Origin: Pseudomonadota bacterium
Lineage (GTDB): Bacteria; Pseudomonadota; Alphaproteobacteria; Sphingomonadales; Sphingomonadaceae
Length of the DNA: 64,000 bases
Assembly: GCA_021847605.1 (NCBI GenBank)
Contig: JAJZQN010000002.1
Location: 1 to 64,000 of the forward strand
Reading direction: 5' to 3'
Numbering within the stretch: position 1 is the stretch's first letter; each line of letters begins with the position of its first letter. Position numbers and translations under genes: made by a program. Of the stretch, positions 16,560 through 27,261 are shown piece after piece. The notes under the pieces are model-generated. The model had not been told where the DNA came from. It made no database searches and saw nothing but the letters and a program-made list of their open reading frames with translations.

Positions 16560-18824
16560 TTATATGCCAATATTGCGGAAAGCCAGCCGAAGCTGGAAAC
16601 CATTGCCCTTTCGGGCGTCACCGGTGGTCTGATAGCTGCGGACCCAGGTCATGCCCAGCGTCAGACAGTCGTCTTCATAGGCGATGCCAAGGCGGTGTCG
16701 AACGGGTTCGAACCCATCCGCCAGACTGGAAGCGTCCTCACGCGCGTCGGTCAGGTCGATGACGGTCGAACCGAACACCGACCAGAAGCGCGCAAATTGC
16801 GCCCGCGCGCCCAGCCGGATTTCCTCGCGGTCCTGCAAATCCTCAAGCCCCGACAATGCGTCGCGGTTGAGCCGCAGATAGCCAGCCATCACATAGGTTT
16901 TCTTGCTGCCCACCGTGGCATCGATTTCGTTACGGCGAACGGCAAGGCTGTCCTTGTCCAGGCGGAAGCGGTGGGTGAAAGCGATGAAGTCCTTGTAGCG
17001 GACGGTAGTGCGTCCCACGATGTCGGACGTGCGGTCGGACAGACCCGTGCCATCGGGCAGGATGCTGGTCCGATTTTCCAGCCGATAGCTTTGGCCGACA
17101 ATGCTCTCCAACGAGAAATTGGGCAGTTGCAGGCTATATTCCAAGCCATAAGTGACGCGAGTCGAATCTTCGAAACGGTCATAACCGGCGAAACGATTGA
17201 GTGCGAAGAGGTTGCTGTCTTCCAGATCGACGGCCCGCGCATCCTCATTGGGCAGGGACAGATTGGCGAGATGGGGCGTCGCCACGACCTGAACGCGCGG
17301 AGCGATGCGCTGAACACCGCCAAATGCCTCACCCACGAAAGGCCAGCGCAAATCGATGGCGGCCGCCGCGATGCCGCGCGCCTGCCATCCGGGCGCGCCG
17401 GCATAGCTTTCGACCGATGTCAGGTCATTCTGGCTGCTGTGATAGACGTCGCCACGCAGATAGCCGGTGAACGTCACTTCCTGACCCAGTCCGGTCAGCT
17501 TGCGCAGATTCCATTCCGCCGCGGCAAAGGCGCGCTGCGTATCCTGCCCAGATGTCCGGGTGATGGCCAGCGTGTTCGCCTGCAATTGCAGGACACCGCC
17601 GACCAGCGGATCTTTCATGCGCAACCGATAATCCATCACCGGCAGCGCAATCGGCGTCTGCCCTTGCGAATCGCCCTGACGCAGGGTCTGGACGGCCCAG
17701 CCGCGCAGCGAGAAATAGCTGTTCTCGCCAATCCGCTGCGCCCCGATGGTGGAGCGCAGGCGGTCGTCGCGATTAATGTCATAACGACGCAGGAAGGTGC
17801 GGTCGGTCGCAAGCCGAACCGATCCGTCGATGCTCCATTCGGGGGTAAGCTGAAATTCGCCGCTGGTATCGATATAGCCGCGAATATCCTTTTCCGCGTT
17901 CGCGGGAACGTCGATATTGCCCACACCCACGCGACGGCCATAGGTGACATAGCCCGTCACCTGATAAGCGCCGCGATCGTAAAGCTGGCGATAATTGGTT
18001 TCCAGCATCGGCAGCACGTTGGTGTACACATGCGGCGTGACGGTCAGGTCGCGATTGGGCGCCAGCTTGAAATAATAAGGCAGCGCCGCTTCGAAACCAT
18101 TGTTGCGGTCATAGCGAAGATTGGGGACCAGCAGGCCGCTGCCACCGTCATCACCGACAGGATGAGACAGGCCGGGCATGGGGATAAGGGGCAGGCCGAA
18201 CAGCTCGATATTGGCCTTGGTATAAGTGACACGTTTGCGGAACGGGTCATAGATGACCTTGACTGCGTTGATCTGCCAGGTCGGTTCCTTGGGGCAGCCA
18301 TCGCTGCCCTCGACCGCGCAGCCGGTATAGGACGCCTTATGCAGCGTATAGATGCCGTTCACTCGCTCGCCCTTGATGGAAGCGAGTCGTCCGCCCGATT
18401 GCAGAACCAGCAACATATTGTCGACCGCGCCATCCTTCAGCGTGTCGGTCACGTCGAATCGATCGCCATAGGCCACATTGCCATCGGGATCGGTGACGGA
18501 CACATTGCCCTGCGCCTCTACCTTGCCGGTATTGCGGTCCCAGACCACCTTGTCCGCGCGCAGCCGATTGCCTTCGCGCAGCAACTGCACATTGCCGCTG
18601 GCCGTCACGGTTTCACTATTGCTGTCATAGGCCATTGTATCGGCGGCAAAGCCGAGCTGATCGTCACTCGTCGGGACCGGTGCATCCGGCGCGCTGATCG
18701 GAGTCGCTGGCTCGTTCAACTGTTGCGCGTGCAGGGCCGGCGCCATGGCCAGCAATGGGAGAGCGCTGCCGATCAACAGGGTCCGGCGGACGGGGGAAGT
18801 CAGAAAAGGAAGCGGGTGAACCAA
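16560..18824 (-). CDS. lptD: LPS-assembly protein LptD
   Basis: The outer-membrane barrel that inserts lipopolysaccharide into the outer leaflet, working with LptE. A signal peptide is at residues 1-33 (ending PALHAQQ). An OstA/LptA-like jellyroll follows (ADTMAYDSNSETVTASGNVQ, VVWDRNTGKVEAQGNVSV), then the barrel domain with GLSHPVGDDGGSGLLVPNLR and, near the end, EDDCLTLGMTWVRSYQTTGD, carrying one of the cysteines of the inter-domain disulfide; CAVEGSDGC holds others. Its 754 residues fit. It heads the operon with surA. The upstream 184 bp to pepA should hold two divergent promoters. Confidence 0.95.
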   Translation of the reverse strand: MVHPLPFLTSPVRRTLLIGSALPLLAMAPALHAQQLNEPATPISAPDAPVPTSDDQLGFAADTMAYDSNSETVTASGNVQLLREGNRLRADKVVWDRNTGKVEAQGNVSVTDPDGNVAYGDRFDVTDTLKDGAVDNMLLVLQSGGRLASIKGERVNGIYTLHKASYTGCAVEGSDGCPKEPTWQINAVKVIYDPFRKRVTYTKANIELFGLPLIPMPGLSHPVGDDGGSGLLVPNLRYDRNNGFEAALPYYFKLAPNRDLTVTPHVYTNVLPMLETNYRQLYDRGAYQVTGYVTYGRRVGVGNIDVPANAEKDIRGYIDTSGEFQLTPEWSIDGSVRLATDRTFLRRYDINRDDRLRSTIGAQRIGENSYFSLRGWAVQTLRQGDSQGQTPIALPVMDYRLRMKDPLVGGVLQLQANTLAITRTSGQDTQRAFAAAEWNLRKLTGLGQEVTFTGYLRGDVYHSSQNDLTSVESYAGAPGWQARGIAAAAIDLRWPFVGEAFGGVQRIAPRVQVVATPHLANLSLPNEDARAVDLEDSNLFALNRFAGYDRFEDSTRVTYGLEYSLQLPNFSLESIVGQSYRLENRTSILPDGTGLSDRTSDIVGRTTVRYKDFIAFTHRFRLDKDSLAVRRNEIDATVGSKKTYVMAGYLRLNRDALSGLEDLQDREEIRLGARAQFARFWSVFGSTVIDLTDAREDASSLADGFEPVRHRLGIAYEDDCLTLGMTWVRSYQTTGDARKGNGFQLRLAFRNIGI

Positions 18825-19008
18825 AAGTCAGTGCCTCATTGAGGGGCGTCGTGCCGACCTCGCCTATCGCATTGCTTGACGCGCGCCGCAATCGCCCCCT
18901 TTCCGTCTTTTCAGGCAAAATCGGTCGAACGCCTTTGCCAGACGCCGCAAGCCGCACTATCTGGCGAGATCAACCCGCCCAACGCCGGACAAAAGAAAAG
19001 GTCCCTTG

Positions 19009-20454
19009 ATGGAAATTGCGATCAGCCCCACCCGCCCCGAAACCGATACGCTGGCCTTTGCCGTGGCGAAGGATGGTTTTGATGCTCTGCCGTTGACCGC
19101 AGCGGCAACGCTGGCCGCTGGTGCCGCCGCCGCGCGCTTTGCCGGTGAGGCGGGCGCGACCTTCGAGAGCTTCGTGGACGAAGGTGGCAAGCTGCTGCGC
19201 GTGGTGCTGGTGGGCATCGGTGCCGGGACGGACGCGGATATGGAGCGGGCCGGCGGCGCGCTGGCTGCACGACTGCTGAACAGCGGTGCCGCCCATGTCG
19301 CCGTTGAGTTTACCGGCGATGTCAGCGGCGACAGCGCGGCGCGCCTTGCCTATGGGCTGAAGCTGCGCAGCTGGCGCATCGACACCTACCGCACGCGGCA
19401 GGCCGAAAAGGCGAAGCCGACCCTGACGCAGGCGACGATCGTGTCGGCCGACGCCGGCGCGGCATGGGATCGCCTGTCGGCGGTGGCCGCCGGCGTGGCC
19501 TTCACCCGTGAACTCGTGTCCGAACCGGCCAACATCCTGTATCCCGAAAGTTTCGTGGAGCGCTGCCAACATCTGACCGAACTGGGCGTCAAGATCACCG
19601 TGCTGGACAAGGCGGCGATGGAAAAGCTGGGCATGGGATCGCTGCTCGGCGTGGCGCAGGGTTCCGCGCGTGAGGCGCGATTGCTGGCGATGGAATGGGA
19701 CGGCACCGATGGCGCCGCTGAAAAGCCCGTCGTCTTTGTCGGCAAGGGCGTGACGTTCGATACGGGCGGCATTTCCATCAAGCCGGCCGCCGGCATGGAA
19801 GATATGAAGTGGGACATGGGCGGCGCAGGCGCCGTCGCCGGCACGATGAAGGCGCTGGCCGGTCGCAAGGCGAAGGCCCGCGTCGTGGGTATCTGTGGCC
19901 TTGTCGAAAATATGCCGGATGGCAATGCCCAGCGTCCTGGTGACATTGTGACATCCATGTCGGGTCAGACCATCGAGGTGCTGAACACCGATGCAGAAGG
20001 GCGTCTGGTACTGTGCGACGTCATCACCTGGGCGCAGAAAACCTATGCGCCGGAGATCATCATTGACCTCGCCACCCTGACCGGCGCGATGATCGTGTCA
20101 CTGGGCAACGAATATGCCGGTATCTTCTCGAATGACGATGGTCTGGCCGACGATCTGATCGCGGCGGGCAAGGCGGCGGGCGATCCGCTGTGGCGCTTCC
20201 CGCTGTCGCCGGCTTATGACAAGCTGCTCGACAGCCCGATCGCCGACATGAAGAATATCGGCCCGCGCTTCGCCGGTTCGATCACGGCGGCACAGTTCAT
20301 CAAGCGCTTCGTTGATGAAGGTGTCAAATGGGCGCATCTCGACATTGCCGGCATGGTGTGGGCGGATAAGCCCGGCCCGGTGTGGGACAAGGGCGCGACC
20401 GCCTATGGCGTGCGCCTGCTCGACCGGCTGGTCGCGGACAAGTTCGAGGGCTGA
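19009..20454 (+). CDS. pepA: Leucyl aminopeptidase (M17)
   Basis: A cytoplasmic hexameric metallo-aminopeptidase releasing N-terminal residues. The M17 signature NTDAEGRLVLCDVITWA is present, with VFVGKGVTFDTGGISIKPA, MKWDMGGAGAV and MPDGNAQRPGDIVTSMSGQT holding the two-metal ligands (Lys, Asp, Asp, Glu). The true start is ATG at 19009; the TTG just before it is not needed. 481 residues, normal. The stop overlaps the holC start by one base (TGATG), a translational coupling often seen for pepA-holC in proteobacteria. Confidence 0.95.
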   Translation: MEIAISPTRPETDTLAFAVAKDGFDALPLTAAATLAAGAAAARFAGEAGATFESFVDEGGKLLRVVLVGIGAGTDADMERAGGALAARLLNSGAAHVAVEFTGDVSGDSAARLAYGLKLRSWRIDTYRTRQAEKAKPTLTQATIVSADAGAAWDRLSAVAAGVAFTRELVSEPANILYPESFVERCQHLTELGVKITVLDKAAMEKLGMGSLLGVAQGSAREARLLAMEWDGTDGAAEKPVVFVGKGVTFDTGGISIKPAAGMEDMKWDMGGAGAVAGTMKALAGRKAKARVVGICGLVENMPDGNAQRPGDIVTSMSGQTIEVLNTDAEGRLVLCDVITWAQKTYAPEIIIDLATLTGAMIVSLGNEYAGIFSNDDGLADDLIAAGKAAGDPLWRFPLSPAYDKLLDSPIADMKNIGPRFAGSITAAQFIKRFVDEGVKWAHLDIAGMVWADKPGPVWDKGATAYGVRLLDRLVADKFEG

Positions 20455-20891
20455 TGCAGGTCGATTTCTACCAGTTGTCCCGCGACCCCGTGGAACAGGT
20501 GTTGCCCGCGATTGCGGCGCGCATCCTGAGCCTGGGAGAGCGGCTGCTGGTGGTGTCGGCACAGGCCGACCGGCTGGAGCGGATTTCCGCTGGGCTGTGG
20601 GCCGGACCGGCCGACAGCTTTCTGGCGCATGGGGTGGCCGGGGAAGGTAGGGATGCGGCGCAACCCATATTGCTGACGATGGCCTGCGATCCTGCCAATG
20701 GGGCGCGGCATATCGCTCTGGCGGACGGCCTTTGGCGCGAGGAAGCGCTGGGGTTTGAGCGTGCCTTCTACTTTTTCGACGCGGAGACGATCGACGGCGC
20801 GCGAACCAGTTGGCGCGCCCTGTCGAAGCGGGACGGGGTGGAGCCGCGTTTCTGGCGGCAGGAGGGGCGCAAATGGGTGCAGGGGCCATAG
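20454..20891 (+). CDS. holC: DNA polymerase III chi subunit
   Basis: Part of the clamp-loader accessory complex that links the replisome to single-strand binding protein. MQVDFYQLSRDPVEQVLPAI is a typical chi N-terminus; the alternating strand-helix pattern (LLVVSAQADRLERISAGLW, ILLTMACDPANGARHIALAD, ERAFYFFDAETIDGARTSWR) follows the family. 145 residues, as expected. The ATG shares its A with the pepA stop. holD (psi), the usual partner in enterics, is not expected in alphaproteobacteria. Confidence 0.9.
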   Translation: MQVDFYQLSRDPVEQVLPAIAARILSLGERLLVVSAQADRLERISAGLWAGPADSFLAHGVAGEGRDAAQPILLTMACDPANGARHIALADGLWREEALGFERAFYFFDAETIDGARTSWRALSKRDGVEPRFWRQEGRKWVQGP

Positions 20892-20972
20892 CGGTTAATG
20901 TTCTTGCGGCCCGGCGCGCCCGCGTCTAAAGGGCGCGCAACTTTCTTCCAACAATCTGGAGTTACGAGGGCC

Positions 20973-21395
20973 ATGGCCGTCACCCGCACTTTCTCGATCA
21001 TCAAGCCCGACGCGACCCGTCGCAACCTGACCGGCGCCGTCACCAAGATGCTGGAAGAAGCCGGCCTGCGCGTCGTCGCTTCCAAGCGCATCCGCATGAG
21101 CCGCGAACAGGCCGAGGGCTTCTATGCCGTTCACAAGGAACGCCCCTTCTTCGCCGATCTGGTCGCTTTCATGATTTCCGGCCCGGTCGTCGTCCAGGTT
21201 CTGGAAGGTGAAGACGCCGTGAAGCGCAACCGCGACATCATGGGCGCCACCAACCCCGCCAATGCCGACGCCGGCACCATCCGCAAGGAACTGGCCGAAT
21301 CGATCGAAGCCAATTCGGTTCATGGTTCGGACAGCGAAGAAAATGCCGCGATCGAAATCGCCTATTTCTTCAAGCCCGAAGAAATCGCCGGCTAA
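20973..21395 (+). CDS. ndk: Nucleoside diphosphate kinase
   Basis: Transfers the gamma phosphate between nucleoside triphosphates and diphosphates through a phosphohistidine. Signature blocks: [34 protein letters not shown], the active-site region [20 protein letters not shown] with the catalytic His in VHGSDS. 140 residues, normal. A ribosome site (GGAG/GAGG) lies 7-13 bases before ATG 20973. It follows holC by 81 bp. A strong stem-loop downstream (21401-21440) with a T-rich tract ends the unit. Confidence 0.97.
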   Translation: MAVTRTFSIIKPDATRRNLTGAVTKMLEEAGLRVVASKRIRMSREQAEGFYAVHKERPFFADLVAFMISGPVVVQVLEGEDAVKRNRDIMGATNPANADAGTIRKELAESIEANSVHGSDSEENAAIEIAYFFKPEEIAG

Positions 21396-21400
21396 TCCTT

Positions 21401-21455
21401 AGAGCGGTCGGTGATCCGATTACATCGGATCGACCGCTCTAAGTTTTTGTTTTCA
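21401..21455 (+). terminator. Stem-loop with T-rich tail after ndk
   Basis: AGAGCGGTC (21401) pairs with GACCGCTCT (ends 21440), and inside it GATCCGA pairs with TCGGATC. The stem is followed by AAGTTTTTGTTTTC. This fits an intrinsic terminator for ndk and forms the left part of the repeat described next. Confidence 0.65.
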
Positions 21456-21504
21456 CGCATTCTCCGAGTCGTCAGGTGATTCCACCTGACTAGAGAATGC
21501 TCTA
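21435..21504 (-). repeat. 70-bp dispersed repeat, copy A
   Basis: The minus strand of this stretch matches 23196-23265 at 68 of 70 positions by eye, so the two copies are inverted relative to each other. It contains nested palindromes: GCATTCTC/GAGAATGC outside and GTCAGGTG-ATTC-CACCTGAC inside. It carries no reading frame. It resembles small palindromic intergenic repeats known in sphingomonads and relatives, and may also act as a transcript end. Confidence 0.85.
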
Positions 21505-21521
21505 GCCGCCATTTCGGTTTG

Positions 21522-21560
21522 AAAGGCCCGGCGCTCCGACAGGGAGTGGCCGGGCTTTTT
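21522..21560. terminator. Second stem-loop between ndk and the membrane protein gene
   Basis: AAAGGCCCGGC pairs with GCCGGGCTTTTT around a 16-base loop. The T run faces the plus strand, but the gene ending at 21565 on the minus strand could use it too. Likely bidirectional. Confidence 0.6.
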
Positions 21561-21564
21561 CATG

Positions 21565-22188
21565 TCAGCGCTTCGTCGTTCGCGCCCAACGTGCATCGAT
21601 CCGGGCCTGCGCGTCGTCGCCGGTGGCATGCGCGACCAGAGAGAGGCCGCGCAGCGTCAGGCGGTGGCCTGACAGCCATTTGCCTGCAATCCCGTATCCG
21701 ATGTCGTACAGGGCGGAGTCCGTGTAGGTGTCGCCATTGGCGACGAACTGGGTGACGATGGTCACAGGCAGTTTTTCGTCGCCGACGCTGTCGTCGGGCA
21801 GGTGCGCGGTGTTGCGCGCCCTTTTGAGCGCATCTTCGAACCAGCGCGCCTCGATACGCGGTTCGCCCGTGGTGTCGACGGGCGCGATGCCCAGCGCCCC
21901 GGGGAAATGGATCGTCTGGCTCTGCACCAGCTGGTCGGGATCGGCCGGTTTGAGGGTCAGACGATCATCGCTATCGACAGACGCATTCAGCACCAGCCGC
22001 GCCGCGCGGGCGGAGGCCTTGCGGCTTTCGGCCGCCTTGTCGGCGCGCTGATCCTGTTTGTCGGACCAGTTGATATAGAGGGTAAGGCCCGAAATCAGCA
22101 CGGCGGCCACGGCCAGCAATTCGCCCAGCGTGATCCAGCGGCGACGGATCTTCGCCGCTTCCTTGCCGGCTTCGGGACTGTCGCTCAT
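21565..22188 (-). CDS. Single-pass membrane protein of unknown function
   Basis: A 207-residue protein: a charged N-terminus (KEAAKIRRRW), one transmembrane segment (about 20-40, LGELLAVAAVLISGLTLYIN), then a coiled-coil-like basic stretch (KQDQRADKAAESRKASARAA) and a beta-rich domain with VTIVTQFVANGDTYTDSALY and ALYDIGYGIAGKWLSGHRLT. I do not recognise the family. It follows the GST gene by 4 bp, so both are probably one unit. The pair lies between inverted copies of a 70-bp repeat. Confidence 0.75.
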   Translation of the reverse strand: MSDSPEAGKEAAKIRRRWITLGELLAVAAVLISGLTLYINWSDKQDQRADKAAESRKASARAARLVLNASVDSDDRLTLKPADPDQLVQSQTIHFPGALGIAPVDTTGEPRIEARWFEDALKRARNTAHLPDDSVGDEKLPVTIVTQFVANGDTYTDSALYDIGYGIAGKWLSGHRLTLRGLSLVAHATGDDAQARIDARWARTTKR

Positions 22189-22192
22189 CGCC

Positions 22193-22867
22193 TCACACCG
22201 TTTGCGGCGGGACTTCGAAACGGTCGATCACCCAATCCTCCGCCTGTGCGCCGCCGATCCATTCCTGCATCCAGGGGTGGGCGATGATCGCCTGCATATA
22301 GGCTTGCGCAAAGCGGGCGACGGGCAGTTGATAGGTGATGAAGCGGGTGACGACCGGCGCGAACATCAGGTCGACCGCGCCAAATTCACCGAACAGGAAA
22401 TCGCCGTCGCCGCCGTGACGGGCGCGGGCCTGCGCCCATAGCTCCATCATACGGGCAATGTCGGCGGCCACCGCATCAGAGGGCGGCACCGCCGGATAGA
22501 TGCGGCGGATGTTCATGCTATGCTCGCGGCGCAGGGCGGCAAAACTGCTGTGCATTTCCGCCGCCATCGACCGGGCCATGGCGCGGGCGGCCGGTTCGGT
22601 CGGCCAGAAGGGCGCGTCACCCGCTTTTTCATTGAGATATTCGACGATGGCGAGGCTGTCCCACACGACGATGTCGTCGCCGTCCCACAGGATCGGCACC
22701 TTGCCCGAAGAGGGAGCGAATTCGTCGCCCTCACGCCGTTTTTCCCATGCCTCGTCATAGAGGGGGACGACGACTTCCTCGAAGGGAAGGCCGGATAACT
22801 TGCACGCCAGCCAGCCGCGCAGCGACCAGCTCGAATAGGCCTTGTTGCCAATGAAGAGCTTCATCAT
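22193..22867 (-). CDS. Glutathione S-transferase family protein
   Basis: A cytosolic GST of the bacterial zeta/beta-like group. The N-terminal thioredoxin fold shows KLFIGNKAYSSWSLRGWLAC with the Ser residues that activate glutathione, GKVPILWDGDDIVVWDS (cis-Pro and the Ser that binds the gamma-glutamyl group) and AIVEYLNE. The all-helical C-terminal domain follows, with DFLFGEFGAVDLMFAPVVTR. 224 residues. Two adjacent ATGs (22867, 22864) are both possible starts. Substrate unknown. Confidence 0.92.
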   Translation of the reverse strand: MMKLFIGNKAYSSWSLRGWLACKLSGLPFEEVVVPLYDEAWEKRREGDEFAPSSGKVPILWDGDDIVVWDSLAIVEYLNEKAGDAPFWPTEPAARAMARSMAAEMHSSFAALRREHSMNIRRIYPAVPPSDAVAADIARMMELWAQARARHGGDGDFLFGEFGAVDLMFAPVVTRFITYQLPVARFAQAYMQAIIAHPWMQEWIGGAQAEDWVIDRFEVPPQTV

Positions 22868-23454
22868 GGCCCCCTCCTTAAATCATTGTGGCGATGGCGG
22901 AAACCGCCCGCGAATCGAAAAATGTTGGACCGGCATCGCGCACCGGTCGAAATTGACGCACCGTCAACTTTGCAGCGAAGACCCTGTTAAACAAGGATGG
23001 GGGGTGGCGATGATGGTTCGGACATGGTGCGGCGACTCCGGTTGATGAACGGCGCCGTCCTTATGGGACAGTTCCCTCCGCTTGCCGCAAGTCCCACCAT
23101 GGGATAGATAATGAGAGCGGGAAAAAGCGATGCGCGGCATCGACCCGCCCGCATGAGCCGATGACGCAGTTTCTTATATGATGCCTTGTCGGTGCCTAGA
23201 GCATTCTCCAGTCAGGTGGAATCACCTGACGGCTCGGAGAATGCGTGAAAACAAAAACTTAGAGCAGCGAATTGCCCTCCCCTGTCACCTCAGCCGTTTC
23301 GAAAAATCTGGAATGACAGGGATTCGGACGGAGCGAACGGGCGGGTTCGCGTACGCCGATGCACCAAGGCAAATGGTGTGATCGCAAACAGGTAAAAGCA
23401 TAGCCTGCGCTGGGCAATGATACACGAACCCCGAAACGCAGGTCGTTCCCGGCA
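22868..23454. other. 587-bp non-coding interval
   Basis: Between the GST start and the TPR gene stop there is no convincing gene on either strand. It contains copy B of the 70-bp repeat at 23196-23265. Elsewhere I see nothing clear; short open frames have no ribosome site or recognisable product. The GST promoter should lie close to 22868. Confidence 0.6.
23196..23265 (+). repeat. 70-bp dispersed repeat, copy B
   Basis: Matches the reverse complement of 21435-21504 at 68 of 70 positions. It begins CTAGAGCATTCTCCAGTCAG, holds the palindrome CAGGTGGAATCACCTG, and ends AACAAAAACTTAGAGC. It lacks the extra AGAGCGGTC stem that extends copy A on its ndk side. Confidence 0.85.
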
Positions 23455-23976
23455 TTACGGCGTTTCGGTGGGCGCCTTCTTTTGCGGTGAGGGGACGGCG
23501 TCCTTGTCGGTCATCGCGACGGCCGGCGGTCCCTTCTGGATGGCGGCGGACAGCTTGGTGACGGGCGCGCAATCGGCCTCGCATAGCTTCTGAGCCTGCG
23601 CCAGCACTTCCTTGGCCCGGGCGACCGCGCCCTTTTCCATCATCGCCTCCCCCTGACCCGCCAGCGCCGTCACATCGGTCGGATCGAGCAGCAGCGCGTC
23701 CTTGTAGAGGCGGATGGCCTTGCCCTGAAGCCCCTGCGCGCGCGCGACTTCCGCCAGTTCGACATAAGCGGCGCGATTACGCGGATCGATCGCCAGCGCG
23801 CTTTCCAGCGCGTCATTGGCGCCTTCCAGATTGCCGGCCTTGCGCGCCGCTTCACCGGCCTTCTGCCATTCCACCGACTTCGGGCTGATCTGACTATCCG
23901 GTCGCTGGCTCTGCCCCATGCTCGACACGGTGGCGAGCAAAGCAGCAAGGGCAATCGAGGCAGGGGTGAAACGCAT
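23455..23976 (-). CDS. Exported TPR-repeat protein
   Basis: A 173-residue periplasmic protein. The start at 23976 has GGAG 8 bases upstream and opens a signal peptide ([20 protein letters not shown]). Three tetratricopeptide-like helix pairs follow at roughly 35-135: [60 protein letters not shown]. The tail is proline/lysine-rich and unstructured. Such proteins mediate protein contacts; the partner is unknown. It lies 76 bp after the RsmB-type gene, in the same direction. Confidence 0.8.
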   Translation of the reverse strand: MRFTPASIALAALLATVSSMGQSQRPDSQISPKSVEWQKAGEAARKAGNLEGANDALESALAIDPRNRAAYVELAEVARAQGLQGKAIRLYKDALLLDPTDVTALAGQGEAMMEKGAVARAKEVLAQAQKLCEADCAPVTKLSAAIQKGPPAVAMTDKDAVPSPQKKAPTETP

Positions 23977-24052
23977 TATAGTCTCCAGCCATGTTTCAGG
24001 CGCTGATTCCGGGCGATCCTCGCCTGTTTCCGCCGGCTTGTCCATGGGCTGC

Positions 24053-25231
24053 TTATGCGGCAGGCGGGCGCAGCCGTGCAAGGAAGAAACCATCGGTACC
24101 GTCATGCCCCGGTGTCAGCACCCATCCGGCACCATGCGGGCGCCCCAATGGCAACGACAGGGTTTCCGACGTCCAGTCCGGGTGACGGCCAAGGAAAGCA
24201 TCGACCTGCCCGCGCCCTTCCCGATCGGTCAGAGCGCATGTCGCGTAAACCAGCATAGCCCCCGGCGCCACCAGCGGCGCGGCGAAATCGAGGATACGGG
24301 CCTGTTCGGCGACCAGCCGATCCAGCCGTGCCTGCGTCAGCCGCCAGCGCGCCTCCGGGTTGCGGCGCCATGTCCCCGTCCCCGAACAGGGAGCATCGAC
24401 CAGCACGACGTCGGCCTGCCCTTTCAGGCTTTCCAGACCATGAGCCTCATGGCTCTGATCCAGCAACAGCGTCTCGATAAAGGTCGCCCCGGCGCGTTCG
24501 GCCCGCGGCCCCAGCCGTGACAGACGCGAACGGATGGTATCCGCCGCGATCAGCGTACCGCGCCCCTCCATCGCCGCGGCCAGCGCCAGCGTCTTGCCGC
24601 CCGCTCCTGCGCACAGGTCCACCACGGTCATGCCCGGCTTTGCTCCACAGGCGGCGACGATCAACTGGCTACCAGCATCCTGCACTTCGACCAGCCCCTG
24701 TTTCCAGACGGGCGACTGTTCGATCGCATAGCCTTCGGGCAGACGGCGCGCATCGGGCAGTCCGGCAATCGGGTCCGCATCGGGCAAAAGCGCGGCCAGC
24801 TCGCTCGCCGTCGCCTTCAACCGATTGACGCGCAGGTCCACCGGCGCACGGCCCAGCAGCGCGTCCTGCTCCACCGGCGCGGCCAGCAGGCCGGTCAGCC
24901 ATTGCGGCACCGCCCCGGCAGCGGCAGCATGTTCCCCCGAAATGATCGGTTCCGGTCCATGGGCCGACCCGTCGAACAGGGCCGCGATTTCCGGCATGTC
25001 GCGCGCCAGCCCGACCATCGCCTCACGCCCATTTTCAGGGCGTTCGGCGGCGCGGCGCACGGCGCGATAGACATGATCGCGCACCGCCCGCCGGTCGCGT
25101 GACCCGGCATAGCGGCGTTCCTTGAAATAACGGGCGATCAGCGTGTCGGCGGCCGGGCCACCATCACGTGCGGAGGTGATGATGGCGTCGAGCAGTTCGA
25201 TCGCCGCCTGAATGCGAGCTTGCGGTGTCAT
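24053..25231 (-). CDS. RsmB/NOP family rRNA (cytosine-5) methyltransferase
   Basis: A SAM-dependent RNA m5C methyltransferase. The N-terminal NusB-like helical domain (about 1-110) is followed by the Rossmann domain: [19 protein letters not shown] (SAM loop), [20 protein letters not shown], and both catalytic cysteines in [20 protein letters not shown] (motif IV) and [13 protein letters not shown] (motif VI). 392 residues. The NusB-like N-terminus points to RsmB (C967 of 16S rRNA in E. coli), but other family members in alphaproteobacteria have different targets, so no symbol is given. Confidence 0.9.
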   Translation of the reverse strand: MTPQARIQAAIELLDAIITSARDGGPAADTLIARYFKERRYAGSRDRRAVRDHVYRAVRRAAERPENGREAMVGLARDMPEIAALFDGSAHGPEPIISGEHAAAAGAVPQWLTGLLAAPVEQDALLGRAPVDLRVNRLKATASELAALLPDADPIAGLPDARRLPEGYAIEQSPVWKQGLVEVQDAGSQLIVAACGAKPGMTVVDLCAGAGGKTLALAAAMEGRGTLIAADTIRSRLSRLGPRAERAGATFIETLLLDQSHEAHGLESLKGQADVVLVDAPCSGTGTWRRNPEARWRLTQARLDRLVAEQARILDFAAPLVAPGAMLVYATCALTDREGRGQVDAFLGRHPDWTSETLSLPLGRPHGAGWVLTPGHDGTDGFFLARLRPPAA

Positions 25232-25270
25232 TACGGTTGCGTACCCTCTGGCGAGGGTCTTACCAACAGG

Positions 25271-27258
<1,988 letters not shown>

Positions 27259-27261
27259 GCC

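Noticed and set aside
23041..23400. Small coding frames in the GST upstream interval
   Set aside because: No ribosome sites, no recognisable product, and they cross the dispersed repeat.
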